A stretch of DNA of 64,000 nt from Cohnella herbarum. GTDB lineage: Bacteria; Bacillota; Bacilli; Paenibacillales; Paenibacillaceae. The position numbers and the translations under genes are program-made. Shown here one piece after another: positions 52,886-62,461 of this stretch (the first letter of the stretch is position 1; every line of letters begins with the position of its first letter). The notes below the pieces were generated by a model, which worked only from the letters and a program-made list of their open reading frames with translations, was not told the origin of the DNA and made no database searches. The DNA is taken from contig NZ_CP051680.1 of NCBI RefSeq assembly GCF_012849095.1, forward strand, positions 1,240,001-1,304,000, written 5' to 3'.

Positions 52886-53902
52886 ATGAGAACGGTAGCG
52901 GAATTGGAAGCCAAACTAGCCGAGCCTTCGGAAGCGTTAATAAGAGACTTAGCTAAAGTGAATGGAGATATCGTTCTGTTAGGCGTTGGAGGCAAGATGG
53001 GCCCGAGCTTAGCCAGGCTCGCAATGAACGCCATTCGCGAAGGAGATCTAGCCAAACGCGTCATCGGGGTTTCCCGTTTCTCCAATGCGGAAGCGCGCCG
53101 AGAACTGGAAGAGGCAGGCGTCGAAACGATTTCCTGCGAGTTGTTGGACGATGAAGCATTGAAGGGACTTCCGAACGTCGAGAACGTCATCTACATGGCA
53201 GGCAATAAGTTCGGGACGACGGGCAACGAACATTTCACATGGGCGATGAATACGTATTTGCCCGGCAGGGTAGCGGAGAAGTTTAAGGAATCCCGGATCG
53301 TCGTTTTCTCGTCCGGCAATATTTACCCGTTCCTGCCCGTTAGCGGAGGAGGAGCCAGCGAATCCGTCTCGCCCGAGCCATTAGGCGAGTATGCGCAATC
53401 CTGTCTCGGAAGGGAGCGAATCTTCGAATATCACTCCAATAAGAACCAAACGCCGATGGTGATGTACCGTTTGAATTATGCGATCGATATGCGCTATGGC
53501 GTGCTTCTGGAATTGGCTAAAGCGATTAACGAAGGGCGGAGCATTAATCTATCGATGGGCTTCGCTAACGTAATCTGGCAAGGAGATGCCAACGCGATGG
53601 CGCTAAGGTGCTTAACGCAATGCACCAACCCGCCTTCCATTATGAACATTACCGGTCCGGAGACTTTGTCGATACGCTGGGCGGCTAATGAATTCGCGAA
53701 ACGAATCGGCAAGGAAGCGATCTTCGAAGGAGTCGAGTCGGATACCGCGTTGTTGAACAACGCATCGAAATCCCATCAACTATTCGGCTATCCGACCGTA
53801 TCTTTGCTGCAGATGATCGATTGGACGGCGGAATGGGTGAAACATGGCGGGTCGACATGGAACAAGCCGACTCATTTCCAAGAACGGAAGGGGAAATTCT
53901 AA
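52886..53902 (+). CDS. NAD-dependent epimerase/dehydratase family protein
   Basis: The 338-residue extended short-chain dehydrogenase has a Rossmann glycine motif in LLGVGGKMGPSLARLA (about residues 33-48). Strand IYMAGNKFGT follows, then VVFSSGNIYPF holding the catalytic Ser region. The usual YxxxK is not clearly present; YAQSCLGRERIFEY lies in its place, with Arg where Lys is expected. That could mean altered chemistry. It is the first gene of the operon, and its stop overlaps the next start by one base. Confidence 0.82.
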   Translation: MRTVAELEAKLAEPSEALIRDLAKVNGDIVLLGVGGKMGPSLARLAMNAIREGDLAKRVIGVSRFSNAEARRELEEAGVETISCELLDDEALKGLPNVENVIYMAGNKFGTTGNEHFTWAMNTYLPGRVAEKFKESRIVVFSSGNIYPFLPVSGGGASESVSPEPLGEYAQSCLGRERIFEYHSNKNQTPMVMYRLNYAIDMRYGVLLELAKAINEGRSINLSMGFANVIWQGDANAMALRCLTQCTNPPSIMNITGPETLSIRWAANEFAKRIGKEAIFEGVESDTALLNNASKSHQLFGYPTVSLLQMIDWTAEWVKHGGSTWNKPTHFQERKGKF

Positions 53903-54975
53903 TGGCTACGGGTAACGCATTGTCACGGGAATTGTTCGAAGCTCTTCATGACGGACTCGTTATTCCGGCTCATCCTCTAGCCTTGGATGAGAATCGTAAG
54001 CTGGACGCGAGACATCAACGGGCGCTAACCCGATACTATATGGCTTCCGGAGCGGGAGGAATCGCGGTAGGCGTACACTCCACGCAATTCGAGATTCGGG
54101 ACAAGGAACACGATCTTTACGAGACGATCTTGAGATTAGCGGCGGAAGAAGTGACGAAAGCTAATCTTGAGCGCCCGTTCATTAAAGTCGCGGGAATATG
54201 CGGACCGACGGAGCAAGCTTTAAACGAAACCCGGATCGCGTTAGAGCTTGGTTATGAAGCGGCGCTTCTCAGCATGGGCGGCCTCAAGGGCCTGAGCGAA
54301 CGGGATATTCTGGAGAGAACTCGGCGCGTCGCGGAATTGATTCCCGTCATCGGCTTCTACTTGCAACCTTCCGTCGGCGGCAGAATCTTCAGCTATGATT
54401 TTTGGCGCGAATTCGCAGAGATCCCTAACGTCGTCGCGATCAAGATGGCGCCGTTTAACCGCTACCAGACGATCGACGTCGTTCGCGCGGTCTGTTATTC
54501 GAGCAGGCGTGACGAGATTGCCCTCTATACGGGGAACGACGATAATATCATCGCCGATTTATTGACGACTTACCGTTTCGATATCGACGGCAGACCCGTG
54601 GAAAAAGCGATCGTGGGCGGATTGCTTGGACATTGGGCGGTATGGACGAACAAAGCCGTCGAGCTGATGGAAGAGATCAAGACGGTTCGGAACAACCCGG
54701 AATTATCCAAAGAATGGCTCACGCGTAATATTCAAGTCACAGACTCTAATGCGGCGTTCTTCGATCCCGCTCATCATTTCGAAGGATGCATACCCGGTAT
54801 ACACGAAGTATTGCGAAGGCAAGGCTTATTGAACGGGACATGGTGCCTTAATCCGGACGAGAAGCTGTCTCCGGGCCAATCGGAAGATATCGATCGCGTA
54901 TACGCGCAATATCCGCATCTGAATGACGATGAGTTTGTCGCCGCTCATCTGCAGGAATGGCTTGCCGACGAATAG
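53902..54975 (+). CDS. Dihydrodipicolinate synthase (DapA/NAL) family aldolase
   Basis: The 357-residue class I aldolase is longer than DapA (~290). The Schiff-base lysine is K181 in VVAIKMAPFNRY and the partner tyrosine is probably Y153 in VIGFYLQPSVGG. The opening GLVIPAHPLALDENRKLDARH is the usual first strand, and the C-terminal extension of ~60 residues (from FDPAHHFEGCIPGIHEVL) is unusual. Members make or break bonds to pyruvate or related 2-oxo acids. Context with serine dehydratase, which makes pyruvate, suggests a catabolic route and not lysine synthesis. The start ATG overlaps the previous stop (TAATG). Confidence 0.85.
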   Translation: MATGNALSRELFEALHDGLVIPAHPLALDENRKLDARHQRALTRYYMASGAGGIAVGVHSTQFEIRDKEHDLYETILRLAAEEVTKANLERPFIKVAGICGPTEQALNETRIALELGYEAALLSMGGLKGLSERDILERTRRVAELIPVIGFYLQPSVGGRIFSYDFWREFAEIPNVVAIKMAPFNRYQTIDVVRAVCYSSRRDEIALYTGNDDNIIADLLTTYRFDIDGRPVEKAIVGGLLGHWAVWTNKAVELMEEIKTVRNNPELSKEWLTRNIQVTDSNAAFFDPAHHFEGCIPGIHEVLRRQGLLNGTWCLNPDEKLSPGQSEDIDRVYAQYPHLNDDEFVAAHLQEWLADE

Positions 54976-55001
54976 TTCTTACTTGGGTGGGGGGTTCAGC
55001 A

Positions 55002-55685
55002 TTGCGATTCAAGGACGTCTTCTCCATTATCGGTCCGAGCATGATCGGACCCTCTAGCTCACATACCGCCGGCGCTGTTCGGTTAGGACGAATCGCGAGA
55101 CAAATCGTCGGCGGATTACCCGAGGAAGCGGATATTTACTTCTACGGATCATTCGCGGATACTTACCGGGGGCACGGCACGGACCTCGCCATAGCCGCCG
55201 GTTTATTGGATTGCGATACCGACGATCAGCGGATCAGGGAGGCTCTTCGGTTAGCCTCCGAAGCGGGAATCAACATAAGATTTCATAAGGAACAAGCGAT
55301 GGGAGTTCATCCGAATACCGCGAAAATGGTTCTGAAGCGCGATGATCGAACCGTAACAGTCACGGGATGCTCGATCGGCGGAGGCAACGTCGAAATCCTG
55401 AACGTCAATCATTTTGAAGTGAAATTCACGGCCGTGTATCCGACGTTGTTGATCTTTCACGCCGACAGGCCGGGCATGATCGCGGAGATGACGGAAATCG
55501 TCAAGGATGGGAAGATGAATATCGGGTATATGGAAGTCGATCGCAAATCCAGGAATGGCGACGTCTTGACCGTGATCGAGAGTGATGAAGCGATACCCGG
55601 CCCTGTGATCGAGCGAATTGAAAGTTTATCGAACGTGCAACGCGTATGCGTGATCGATCTTACGAACAGGGAGGGGTCATCTTGA
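55002..55685 (+). CDS. sdaAB: L-serine dehydratase, beta subunit
   Basis: The 227-residue beta chain of the iron-sulfur L-serine ammonia-lyase has opening segment FKDVFSIIGPSMIGPSSSHTAGAVRLGR (read in two parts: SIIGPSMIGPSSSHTAGA holds the SSSHT substrate loop) and a C-terminal ACT domain (LIFHADRPGMIAEMTEIV, MNIGYMEVDRK) that can bind serine. With SdaAA it converts L-serine to pyruvate and ammonia. The start is TTG 55002 behind GGGGGG. It overlaps sdaAA by four bases (TTGA). Confidence 0.92.
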   Translation: MRFKDVFSIIGPSMIGPSSSHTAGAVRLGRIARQIVGGLPEEADIYFYGSFADTYRGHGTDLAIAAGLLDCDTDDQRIREALRLASEAGINIRFHKEQAMGVHPNTAKMVLKRDDRTVTVTGCSIGGGNVEILNVNHFEVKFTAVYPTLLIFHADRPGMIAEMTEIVKDGKMNIGYMEVDRKSRNGDVLTVIESDEAIPGPVIERIESLSNVQRVCVIDLTNREGSS

Positions 55686-56575
55686 GATTCTCCACCTTGG
55701 AGCAACTGGTTGAGTTATGCCGGGAAGAATCGGTGTCCATCGGACGATTAATGGTCATGGAGCAAGCCCAGGAAACGGGAAAGACCGAGCTGCACGTGAT
55801 TGAACAGATGTCATCGTATTATCAAGTCATGAAGGAAGCGGTGCGCAAGGGACTCGAAGAAGACACGACATCCCGAAGCGGACTTACAGGCGGAGATGCG
55901 CAGCGCGTTATGAACCATTTGCAGAACAACACGTCTTCGTTAGGCTCGGAAGCCTGCTCGGCGCTGGCCTACGCGCTGGCCGTCTCCGAAGTGAACGCCT
56001 CGATGGGACGAATTATCGCTACGCCGACGGCGGGTTCCTGCGGAATCATCCCCGGCGTATTCGTCAGCTCTCAGATCCGATTCGGCTGGGACGATGCGAT
56101 CTTGGTGAATGGGCTATTCGCCGCCGGCGCTATCGGTTACGTGATCGCGAACAACTCCTTCGTGTCGGGAGCCGAAGGAGGCTGTCAAGCCGAAGTCGGT
56201 TCCGCAATCGGCATGGCGGCCGGAGCGCTTACCGAGCTTCGCGGAGGAACGCCCGAGCAAGCCGTTCATGCGGTAGGTTTGGCGCTCAAAAACTCGTTAG
56301 GTCTCATCTGCGACCCGGTCGGCGGACTCGTAGAGATCCCGTGCATCGTAAGAAACGGCTTCGGTGCGGTAACCGCGCTGGCCGCGACGGATATGGCGCT
56401 CGCCGGCGTGCGCAGCGTAATTCCCTCTGATGAAGTCATCGGGGTCATGCTTGAGGTCGGTACGGCCATGCCGGAGAAACATAGAGAAACCTCGAAAGGC
56501 GGTCTAGCCCAAACGCCCACAGGCCGTAAAATCATGAATCGACTATACGGTAAGGGAGGCACGACTAAGTCATGA
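55682..56575 (+). CDS. sdaAA: L-serine dehydratase, alpha subunit (iron-sulfur)
   Basis: The 297-residue catalytic chain has the loop TPTAGSCGIIPGVF and the cysteines of the [4Fe-4S] site: this Cys, GAEGGCQAEVGSAIGMAA, and GLICDPVGGLVEIPCIVRN. The C-terminal TAMPEKHRETSKGGLA is conserved. The start is TTG 55682 behind GGGAGGGG. It overlaps the M20 gene by four bases (ATGA). Placement in this operon suggests the substrate may be L-serine released by the aldolase or amidohydrolase, or a related 3-hydroxyamino acid. Confidence 0.93.
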   Translation: MRFSTLEQLVELCREESVSIGRLMVMEQAQETGKTELHVIEQMSSYYQVMKEAVRKGLEEDTTSRSGLTGGDAQRVMNHLQNNTSSLGSEACSALAYALAVSEVNASMGRIIATPTAGSCGIIPGVFVSSQIRFGWDDAILVNGLFAAGAIGYVIANNSFVSGAEGGCQAEVGSAIGMAAGALTELRGGTPEQAVHAVGLALKNSLGLICDPVGGLVEIPCIVRNGFGAVTALAATDMALAGVRSVIPSDEVIGVMLEVGTAMPEKHRETSKGGLAQTPTGRKIMNRLYGKGGTTKS

Positions 56576-57783
56576 GTATTTTGCTTAGAGGCCAGGCGAT
56601 CGCGGAAGAGTTGATCCAGTTCAGAAGAGATCTGCACCGCCATCCCGAATTAAGCTTTCAAGAGAGCGAAACGGCAGCCAAAGTCGCCGAACGGCTTACG
56701 CGAATCGGCGTTCCCTATCGAGAAGGAGTCGGCGGCCATGGAATCGTCGCGGACATTCGCGGCGAGCAGCCAGGCCCGATTGTTGCGCTGCGAGCCGATA
56801 TGGATGCGTTGCCTATTCAGGAGGAAACGGAACTCGACTATCGCTCGGTACGTCCGGGAATCATGCATGCTTGCGGACATGACGCGCACACGTCAATCCT
56901 GTTAGGAGCTGCGAAGCTGCTTGCGGAAGACAGAGGGAAACTGCACGGTTCGGTCCGCTTGATCTTTCAATCGGCGGAGGAAATCAATGCCGGGGCGAAA
57001 GCCATGATCGAGCAAGGGGTATTGGACGGCGTTAACGAGATCTACGGACTACATAATCTTCCGACTTTACCCGCGGGAATGGTCGCGACCCGACACGGGG
57101 CGATGATGGGCTCCGTCGATCGAATCGAAATTACTCTCGAAGGGAAAGGAGGACACGGGGCGATTCCCGATCAAAGCATTGATCCGATCGTATGCGCATC
57201 GGCCATCGTGATGTCGCTGCAAACGATCATCAGCAGAGAAGCTTCACCGTTCGAGCCTGTCGTCGTAACGATCGGAAGCATTCGTTCGGGAGACGCGAAT
57301 AACGTCATTCCGCAAACTTGCGAAATGACCGGAACCGTACGTACGTTCGATCCTCGCGTTCAAGAGCAAATACCCGAGAGAATCGAACGTATCGTCAATC
57401 GAATCGCTGAAGGATATCGATGCAAGGTCCGGTTAACCTACATTCGCCAAGTGCCTGTGTTGGTTAACCACGATGCCCCCGTTCTCCATGTAGATGCCGT
57501 CGTAGATACCGTGATCGGTTCGGACCGTAGAATGACCGCTCAGCCGACGTTGGCGGGAGAAGACTTTTCCGTCTATCTAGCCCTTGTGCCTGGATGCTTC
57601 TTCTGGTTGGGGTCCGGCCCCGAGACGAATGCGGATCGGGCTTACGGCCTGCATCATCCGAAATTCACGGTGAACGAGGAATGTATTCCGCTAGGATCCG
57701 CATTGTTAGCCGAGATAGCCTCCCAACGTCTAGTCGAACTGTCGAGTCGAAGCGGCAATCTCGATACCGAAATACGTTCGTAA
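56572..57783 (+). CDS. M20-family amidohydrolase/peptidase
   Basis: The 403-residue metalloenzyme of the hippurate-hydrolase/IAA-amino-acid type has opening [19 protein letters not shown] [14 protein letters not shown], metal sites [15 protein letters not shown] and [13 protein letters not shown], catalytic Glu pair in [13 protein letters not shown], and a lid dimerisation domain around residues 185-295. It removes acyl groups from N-acyl amino acids or splits dipeptides. As the last gene of the operon it may supply the amino acid degraded by the other enzymes. Its 3' end overlaps the convergent nat gene by 54 bases. Confidence 0.9.
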   Translation: MSILLRGQAIAEELIQFRRDLHRHPELSFQESETAAKVAERLTRIGVPYREGVGGHGIVADIRGEQPGPIVALRADMDALPIQEETELDYRSVRPGIMHACGHDAHTSILLGAAKLLAEDRGKLHGSVRLIFQSAEEINAGAKAMIEQGVLDGVNEIYGLHNLPTLPAGMVATRHGAMMGSVDRIEITLEGKGGHGAIPDQSIDPIVCASAIVMSLQTIISREASPFEPVVVTIGSIRSGDANNVIPQTCEMTGTVRTFDPRVQEQIPERIERIVNRIAEGYRCKVRLTYIRQVPVLVNHDAPVLHVDAVVDTVIGSDRRMTAQPTLAGEDFSVYLALVPGCFFWLGSGPETNADRAYGLHHPKFTVNEECIPLGSALLAEIASQRLVELSSRSGNLDTEIRS

Positions 57784-58536
57784 TGCCGAAGTAAACTCTT
57801 CTTGCGTTTGAGCGGTGTAAATGGTGGCGTCCGAGTCCGTAAATGTGCGGAATTCTTTACCGGTTAACGAATGACGGCCTTCAGGAGTGCGGATAGCGGC
57901 TATCGGTACCTTGTTGAAATTGGAATCCGGGGAGTTCTCGCACCAATAGGATGCCATAATGTAGTCCGTAGGGAATTGCGGTTCTTCCGTGAAGGAATAA
58001 ATCAATCTCCATTGCTCGTCTTTGCGTTCTTGCAACAACCAGCCGTAAGTCTCGTCTCTCATTAATCGATAGATTTCATCGCCTTGTTGCTGATTCAGCC
58101 CTTCGGTTAATCGAATCGGTTGGCGAGGGGCGACTCCGCCGACTCCAACGTCGCATAGATAACGGTGATCTTCCAATTGCACGACTAAGATTTGATGTCT
58201 GCGTTGAGGGGGAGTTACCGGCACATCTCGCCAGAAGCGGGAAAACAGATCGGTAACGGTAAAACCAAGCTCTCTTAACAACCAGCCGTACAGCGCATTT
58301 AGTTCGAAACAATAGCCTCCGCGGCGACGAAGAACGATTTTGTCATAGAGATCCGTTAGCTCTAAAGAAAGAGGAGTGCCGTTGATAATATCGAGATTCT
58401 CATAGGGCACTGCAAGCACATGACGCTCCTGAAGTCGAGTTAGCGTAGCCAGGCTGGCATCAACGGAGCCCGCATATTGTATTCGATCCAAATAAGCCCG
58501 TATTCGGGGTGAAACATCGTATGGTTCCGCGGTCAT
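57730..58536 (-). CDS. nat: Arylamine N-acetyltransferase
   Basis: The 268-residue NAT transfers acetyl from acetyl-CoA to arylamines or hydrazines. The catalytic triad is complete: C76 in RRRGGYCFELN, H114 in QRRHQILVV and D129 in LCDVGVGG. The opening VPYENLDI is the family hallmark. Start ATG 58536 lies behind GGGAGGAA. The last 18 codons overlap the M20 gene tail antisense, with no terminator visible between them. Confidence 0.93.
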   Translation of the reverse strand: MTAEPYDVSPRIRAYLDRIQYAGSVDASLATLTRLQERHVLAVPYENLDIINGTPLSLELTDLYDKIVLRRRGGYCFELNALYGWLLRELGFTVTDLFSRFWRDVPVTPPQRRHQILVVQLEDHRYLCDVGVGGVAPRQPIRLTEGLNQQQGDEIYRLMRDETYGWLLQERKDEQWRLIYSFTEEPQFPTDYIMASYWCENSPDSNFNKVPIAAIRTPEGRHSLTGKEFRTFTDSDATIYTAQTQEEFTSALRTYFGIEIAASTRQFD

Positions 58537-58655
58537 ATCAATTCCTCCCAGCTTTACGCTTCAGGTTAATGGGTTCTAGTTCCTTCTCTCATTATACGAT
58601 TAGCTACTATCGGATGAATACAATGATCTGATGGAGATGCTGTACCACTAAATAA

Positions 58656-58689
58656 TGCACTAAGCCAAAGTTTTGGCTTGGTGCATTTT
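58656..58689. terminator. Orphan terminator-like hairpin
   Basis: TGCACTAAGCCAAA (58656-58669) pairs with TTTGGCTTGGTGCA (58672-58685, one mismatch), followed by TTTTCT. No gene ends just before it: nat runs away from it on the other strand. The 300-base gap 58537-58837 otherwise contains only the kinase promoter. Confidence 0.6.
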
Positions 58690-58765
58690 CTATTTTGGCA
58701 CCCGAATTAGATAGGACTAAGCTGTGAAGATGTTTGACCACTCCGTACTTTCGTATTGTTGTTAA

Positions 58766-58774
58766 TGATATAAT
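58766..58774 (+). promoter_or_regulatory. Extended -10 promoter of the hybrid kinase gene
   Basis: TGATATAAT: a perfect TATAAT (58769-58774) with the TG extension one base upstream. The gene starts at 58838. No good -35 is visible. Confidence 0.5.
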
Positions 58775-58837
58775 ATAAACGGTCTTTGACCATAGCAAAG
58801 ATCATCATACCTGAGCGGCATAGGGGAGTAGAGTAGG

Positions 58838-61800
58838 ATGTTCAATACGAGATTCAGCATTCGTTCCAAAATCGTACTAGGTTATCTTGTTATCATCATT
58901 TGCCTGGGGTTATCTATTTTTATTCTAAGCGATCGAATCGATTCGATGGATAAAGAGATTAAGTTTATTACAAACCACGATATCGAAGTCCATAATTTAT
59001 CCAATCAAATTGAAAAACAAGTATTGGATATGGTATCGGGACATCGAGGATATATTATTTCGGGCGAAGAGAGGTATTTGGACCCCTATACGATGGCCAA
59101 GGAAATGTGGGTGGCCGATTATAAGCAGCTCTTCCAGCTCGTAACCGATAATCCGAGTCAACAAACGAACCTAGATGCAATCAAAACCAATATCGAACAG
59201 TGGATTGAAACGATGGGTGAGCCGATTATCGCACTCAAGAATGAAAACAAAGAGCAGGAAATCTTGAGCTTGTACAAGGCGGACACGGGAAAAGTAATTC
59301 TGGATCGGATTTCATCCCAACTGAACGATTTCCGCATGATAGAAAAGGCTTTAACCCAGCAACGGTCTGATATTCTGAATCAAAGAAATGCGGATCTGAA
59401 AGTAGTCCTGTTTCTCATTTTACTAATCGTAACCGTAATTTCCCTTGTGGTTTCCTATGTCATTTCAGGGACGATTGTTAAATCGATTAAACAAGTCGCC
59501 AAAACCATCGTAGACATTGCTTCCGCGGAAGGGAACTTAAGCGCAAGAAGAATCGTGATTACGACCCGAGACGAGATCCAGGATCTTGGGGAAGCGACGA
59601 ATCAGCTATTGCAAAGTCACGAAAGTCAGAATTGGCTTCAAACCGGCATTGCTGAAGTTGGAACGGCCTTCCAAGGACATTCGCAAATTTCTGAATTAGC
59701 GCAGTCGGCTATTACGAAGTTGGCCTACTTGTTGAATGTCTCGCATGGCGTATTTTATCGTCGTTCTGAAGATAATCTAACGATGATCGCTTCTTTTGCA
59801 GCTTCCGGAGACGTTCATTCGATAGCCGGATTTCGAATCGGCGAAGGGATCGTGGGACAAGCCGCGCTTGAGAAGCGTACCTTCCTGTTACATTCGGTTC
59901 CGGAAAATCACATTAAAATTACTACGGGATTAGGACAATCTTCACCGAAAAGCATTCTAATCGTGCCCATTGCGTTTGAAGGCAAAATAAAAGGCGTCAT
60001 CGAGTTAGCTTCTTTGGAAGCATTCACTCCCTTACAACAGCAACTGGTAGAGCAAACTTCGAAAACCTTGGGCATTGCGATGAACAGCGTCGTTACTCAG
60101 ATGGAAGTTCAGCGTTTATTGGAGGATTCGCAAGCCTTATCGGAAGAACTGCAAGCCCAGACCGAAGAGTTGCAGCAACAAGCAGAAGAGCTGCAAGCTC
60201 AGTCGGAGGAATTAATCGCCCAACAAGATGAGCTTAAAGCTTCCAATGATTCGCTAAAGCTGTCCGAAGAGCGCCTGAAACGCCAACAGGAACAATTGCT
60301 GCTGAGCAATCAGGAAACGGAAGAAAAAAACGAGCAGGTAGAAATACAAAATGCCGTTCTTGAAAAACAGAAAGCCGAACTTATTTCGGCAACCCGATAT
60401 AAATCCGAGTTTCTAGCTAATATGTCGCATGAACTGCGGACGCCATTAAATAGCTTGCTTATTTTGTCACAGCTGTTGGCTGATAATATCGAAGGCAATC
60501 TTCATCCGAAGCAAATCGATTTTGCTAAAACCATTCATACTTCAGGAAGCGATTTGCTTCGGCTTATTGATGAAATTCTGGATTTATCCAAAGTCGAATC
60601 CGGTCAAATGATCGTCGAAATGGAGCCCGTATTCCTTGAAGAGATTAAAGACAGCCTTTGGGGAGTTTTTCAACCGATGGCGAATGACAAGGGCATCGAT
60701 TTCCACATTCATCTCGAACAATCTTTGCCTGAAGCCATCTACACGGATGGTCATCGTCTCCGGCAAACTTGAAAAACTTATTATCTAATGCCGTTAAATT
60801 TACGAATCAAGGTCATGTCGCGCTACGAATACATAGATCGGGTACGTCCGTAGGCAACTCTTCCGAACACGATCATTTCATCGCTTTCTCCGTTACCGAT
60901 ACTGGAATTGGCATTTCTATGGATAAGAGAGAAGTCATCTTCGAAGCCTTCCAGCAGGCTGACGGTACGACGAGTCGAAAGTACGGCGGAACTGGCTTAG
61001 GACTTACGATCAGCCGCGAGCTTTCTGCCCTGTTAGGGGGAAGCATTGAGATAGAAAGCAATGAAGGAGAAGGAAGCACCTTCACCCTATATATACCGGA
61101 GTCCCGGATGAGTTCTCCTCATTTTGCTTCAGAGGAAGTGAGCACAGCCGCATCGGGATCCATTGTCGCTCCGCTTGCAGATGAAATACTACTTCCAAGA
61201 ATTGAACTAAACAACCCGGAACTGCTTCTGAGTTCGGAAGTGGAAGACGACCGAGCGGAGATCAAGCCAGGCGACAGAGTGCTGCTTATTATCGAGGACG
61301 ATATCCATTTTGCCAAGATTATTCTGGAAATGGCTCGATCCCGCGAGTTCAAGGGAATCGTCGCGTTGCAAGGCGATACGGGAATGGCGCTTGCCCATGC
61401 GTACAAACCAGACGCGATCATGCTGGATATTCAACTTCCGGTTATCGATGGCTGGTCGATTCTTGAACGTCTTAAGCAACACCCGGACACTCGGCATATT
61501 CCCATTCATGTCCTTTCCATTATTGATGAACCGCAGCAAGGACTGATGATGGGAGCGATGGCTTATCTGAAGAAACCGGTCAATAAAGAAACTATCGACA
61601 AGGCATTCACTCGAATCGAATCCTTCATGAAACGTGATCTCAAGCGTCTTCTTATCGTCGAAGACGATATTGTCTTGAGGGATAGCATGGTGGAACTGAT
61701 TGGACATGACGACGTAGTCATTACCGCCGTTTCCACTGGCCAGGAAGCGCTCAAGGAGCTTCAGACGGAACACTTTGATTGTATGGTCATGGATTTGGGA

Positions 61801-62445
61801 TTGTCTGATATTTCGGGCTTCGAGTTGCTCGATCTGATAAGACATACGGAGAGGTTGCTGCAGCTTCCGATCATTATATATACCGGCAAGGAATTGGATA
61901 GAAAAGAAGAAATCCAACTGAAGAAGTACGCGGAAAGTATTATTATCAAAAACGTAAAATCGCAAGAACGACTCTTTGACGAAACTGCTTTGTTCCTTCA
62001 TCGGGTGGAAGCGAACTTACCTGAGGAACGGCGTAAGATGTTGAAAAAGCTGTATAGCAACGAAACCGCTTTTGTCGGAAAACGAATTCTCTTGGTAGAA
62101 GACGACATGCGTAATATCTTCGCATTATCCAATGTATTGAGCGCTTATAACTTGGACGTTACTTTTGCTGAAAACGGTAAAGAATCATTAGAGATTCTGC
62201 GGCAAGATCAAAGTTTCGATTTGATCCTGATGGACATTATGATGCCGGAGATGGACGGGTACCAAACGATGAAGGAGATTCGGGCGATGCCCCATTTCGA
62301 GAAACTTCCGATTATCGCATTAACGGCCAAAGCAATGAAAGAGGATCGCCAGAAGTGTCTGGATGCTGGAGCGTCCGATTATATTAGTAAACCGATCGAT
62401 ACCGTGAAATTGCTATCTTTGTTGAAGGTATGGTTGTACGCGTAA
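58838..62445 (+). pseudogene. Hybrid histidine kinase (CHASE3-HAMP-GAF-HisKA-HATPase-3xREC), split by a one-base frameshift
   Basis: The first frame (58838-60772) has a membrane helix, CHASE3-like sensor (SGHRGYIISGEERYLDPY), second helix near 190, HAMP, GAF (~270-425), a Gln/Glu-rich coiled coil (~425-510) and HisKA with H531 in NMSHELRTPL. It ends in TGA right after GHRLRQT, and the second frame (60769-62445) resumes as LKNLLSNAVKFT, the N box. Adding one T at 60769-60770 joins them. Then come HATPase boxes (TDTGIGI, GGTGLGLTISREL) and three receivers with Asp in MLDIQLP, MDLGLSD and MDIMMPEMDG. All other motifs are intact, so this is a sequencing error, a recent mutation, or a split read by TTGA coupling. 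Confidence 0.85.
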
Positions 62446-62461
62446 GGAGGCCGTAGGAATT

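Noticed and set aside
61207..62001. 264-codon minus-strand frame
   Set aside because: It is antisense to the receiver domains of the hybrid kinase, whose motifs are clear.
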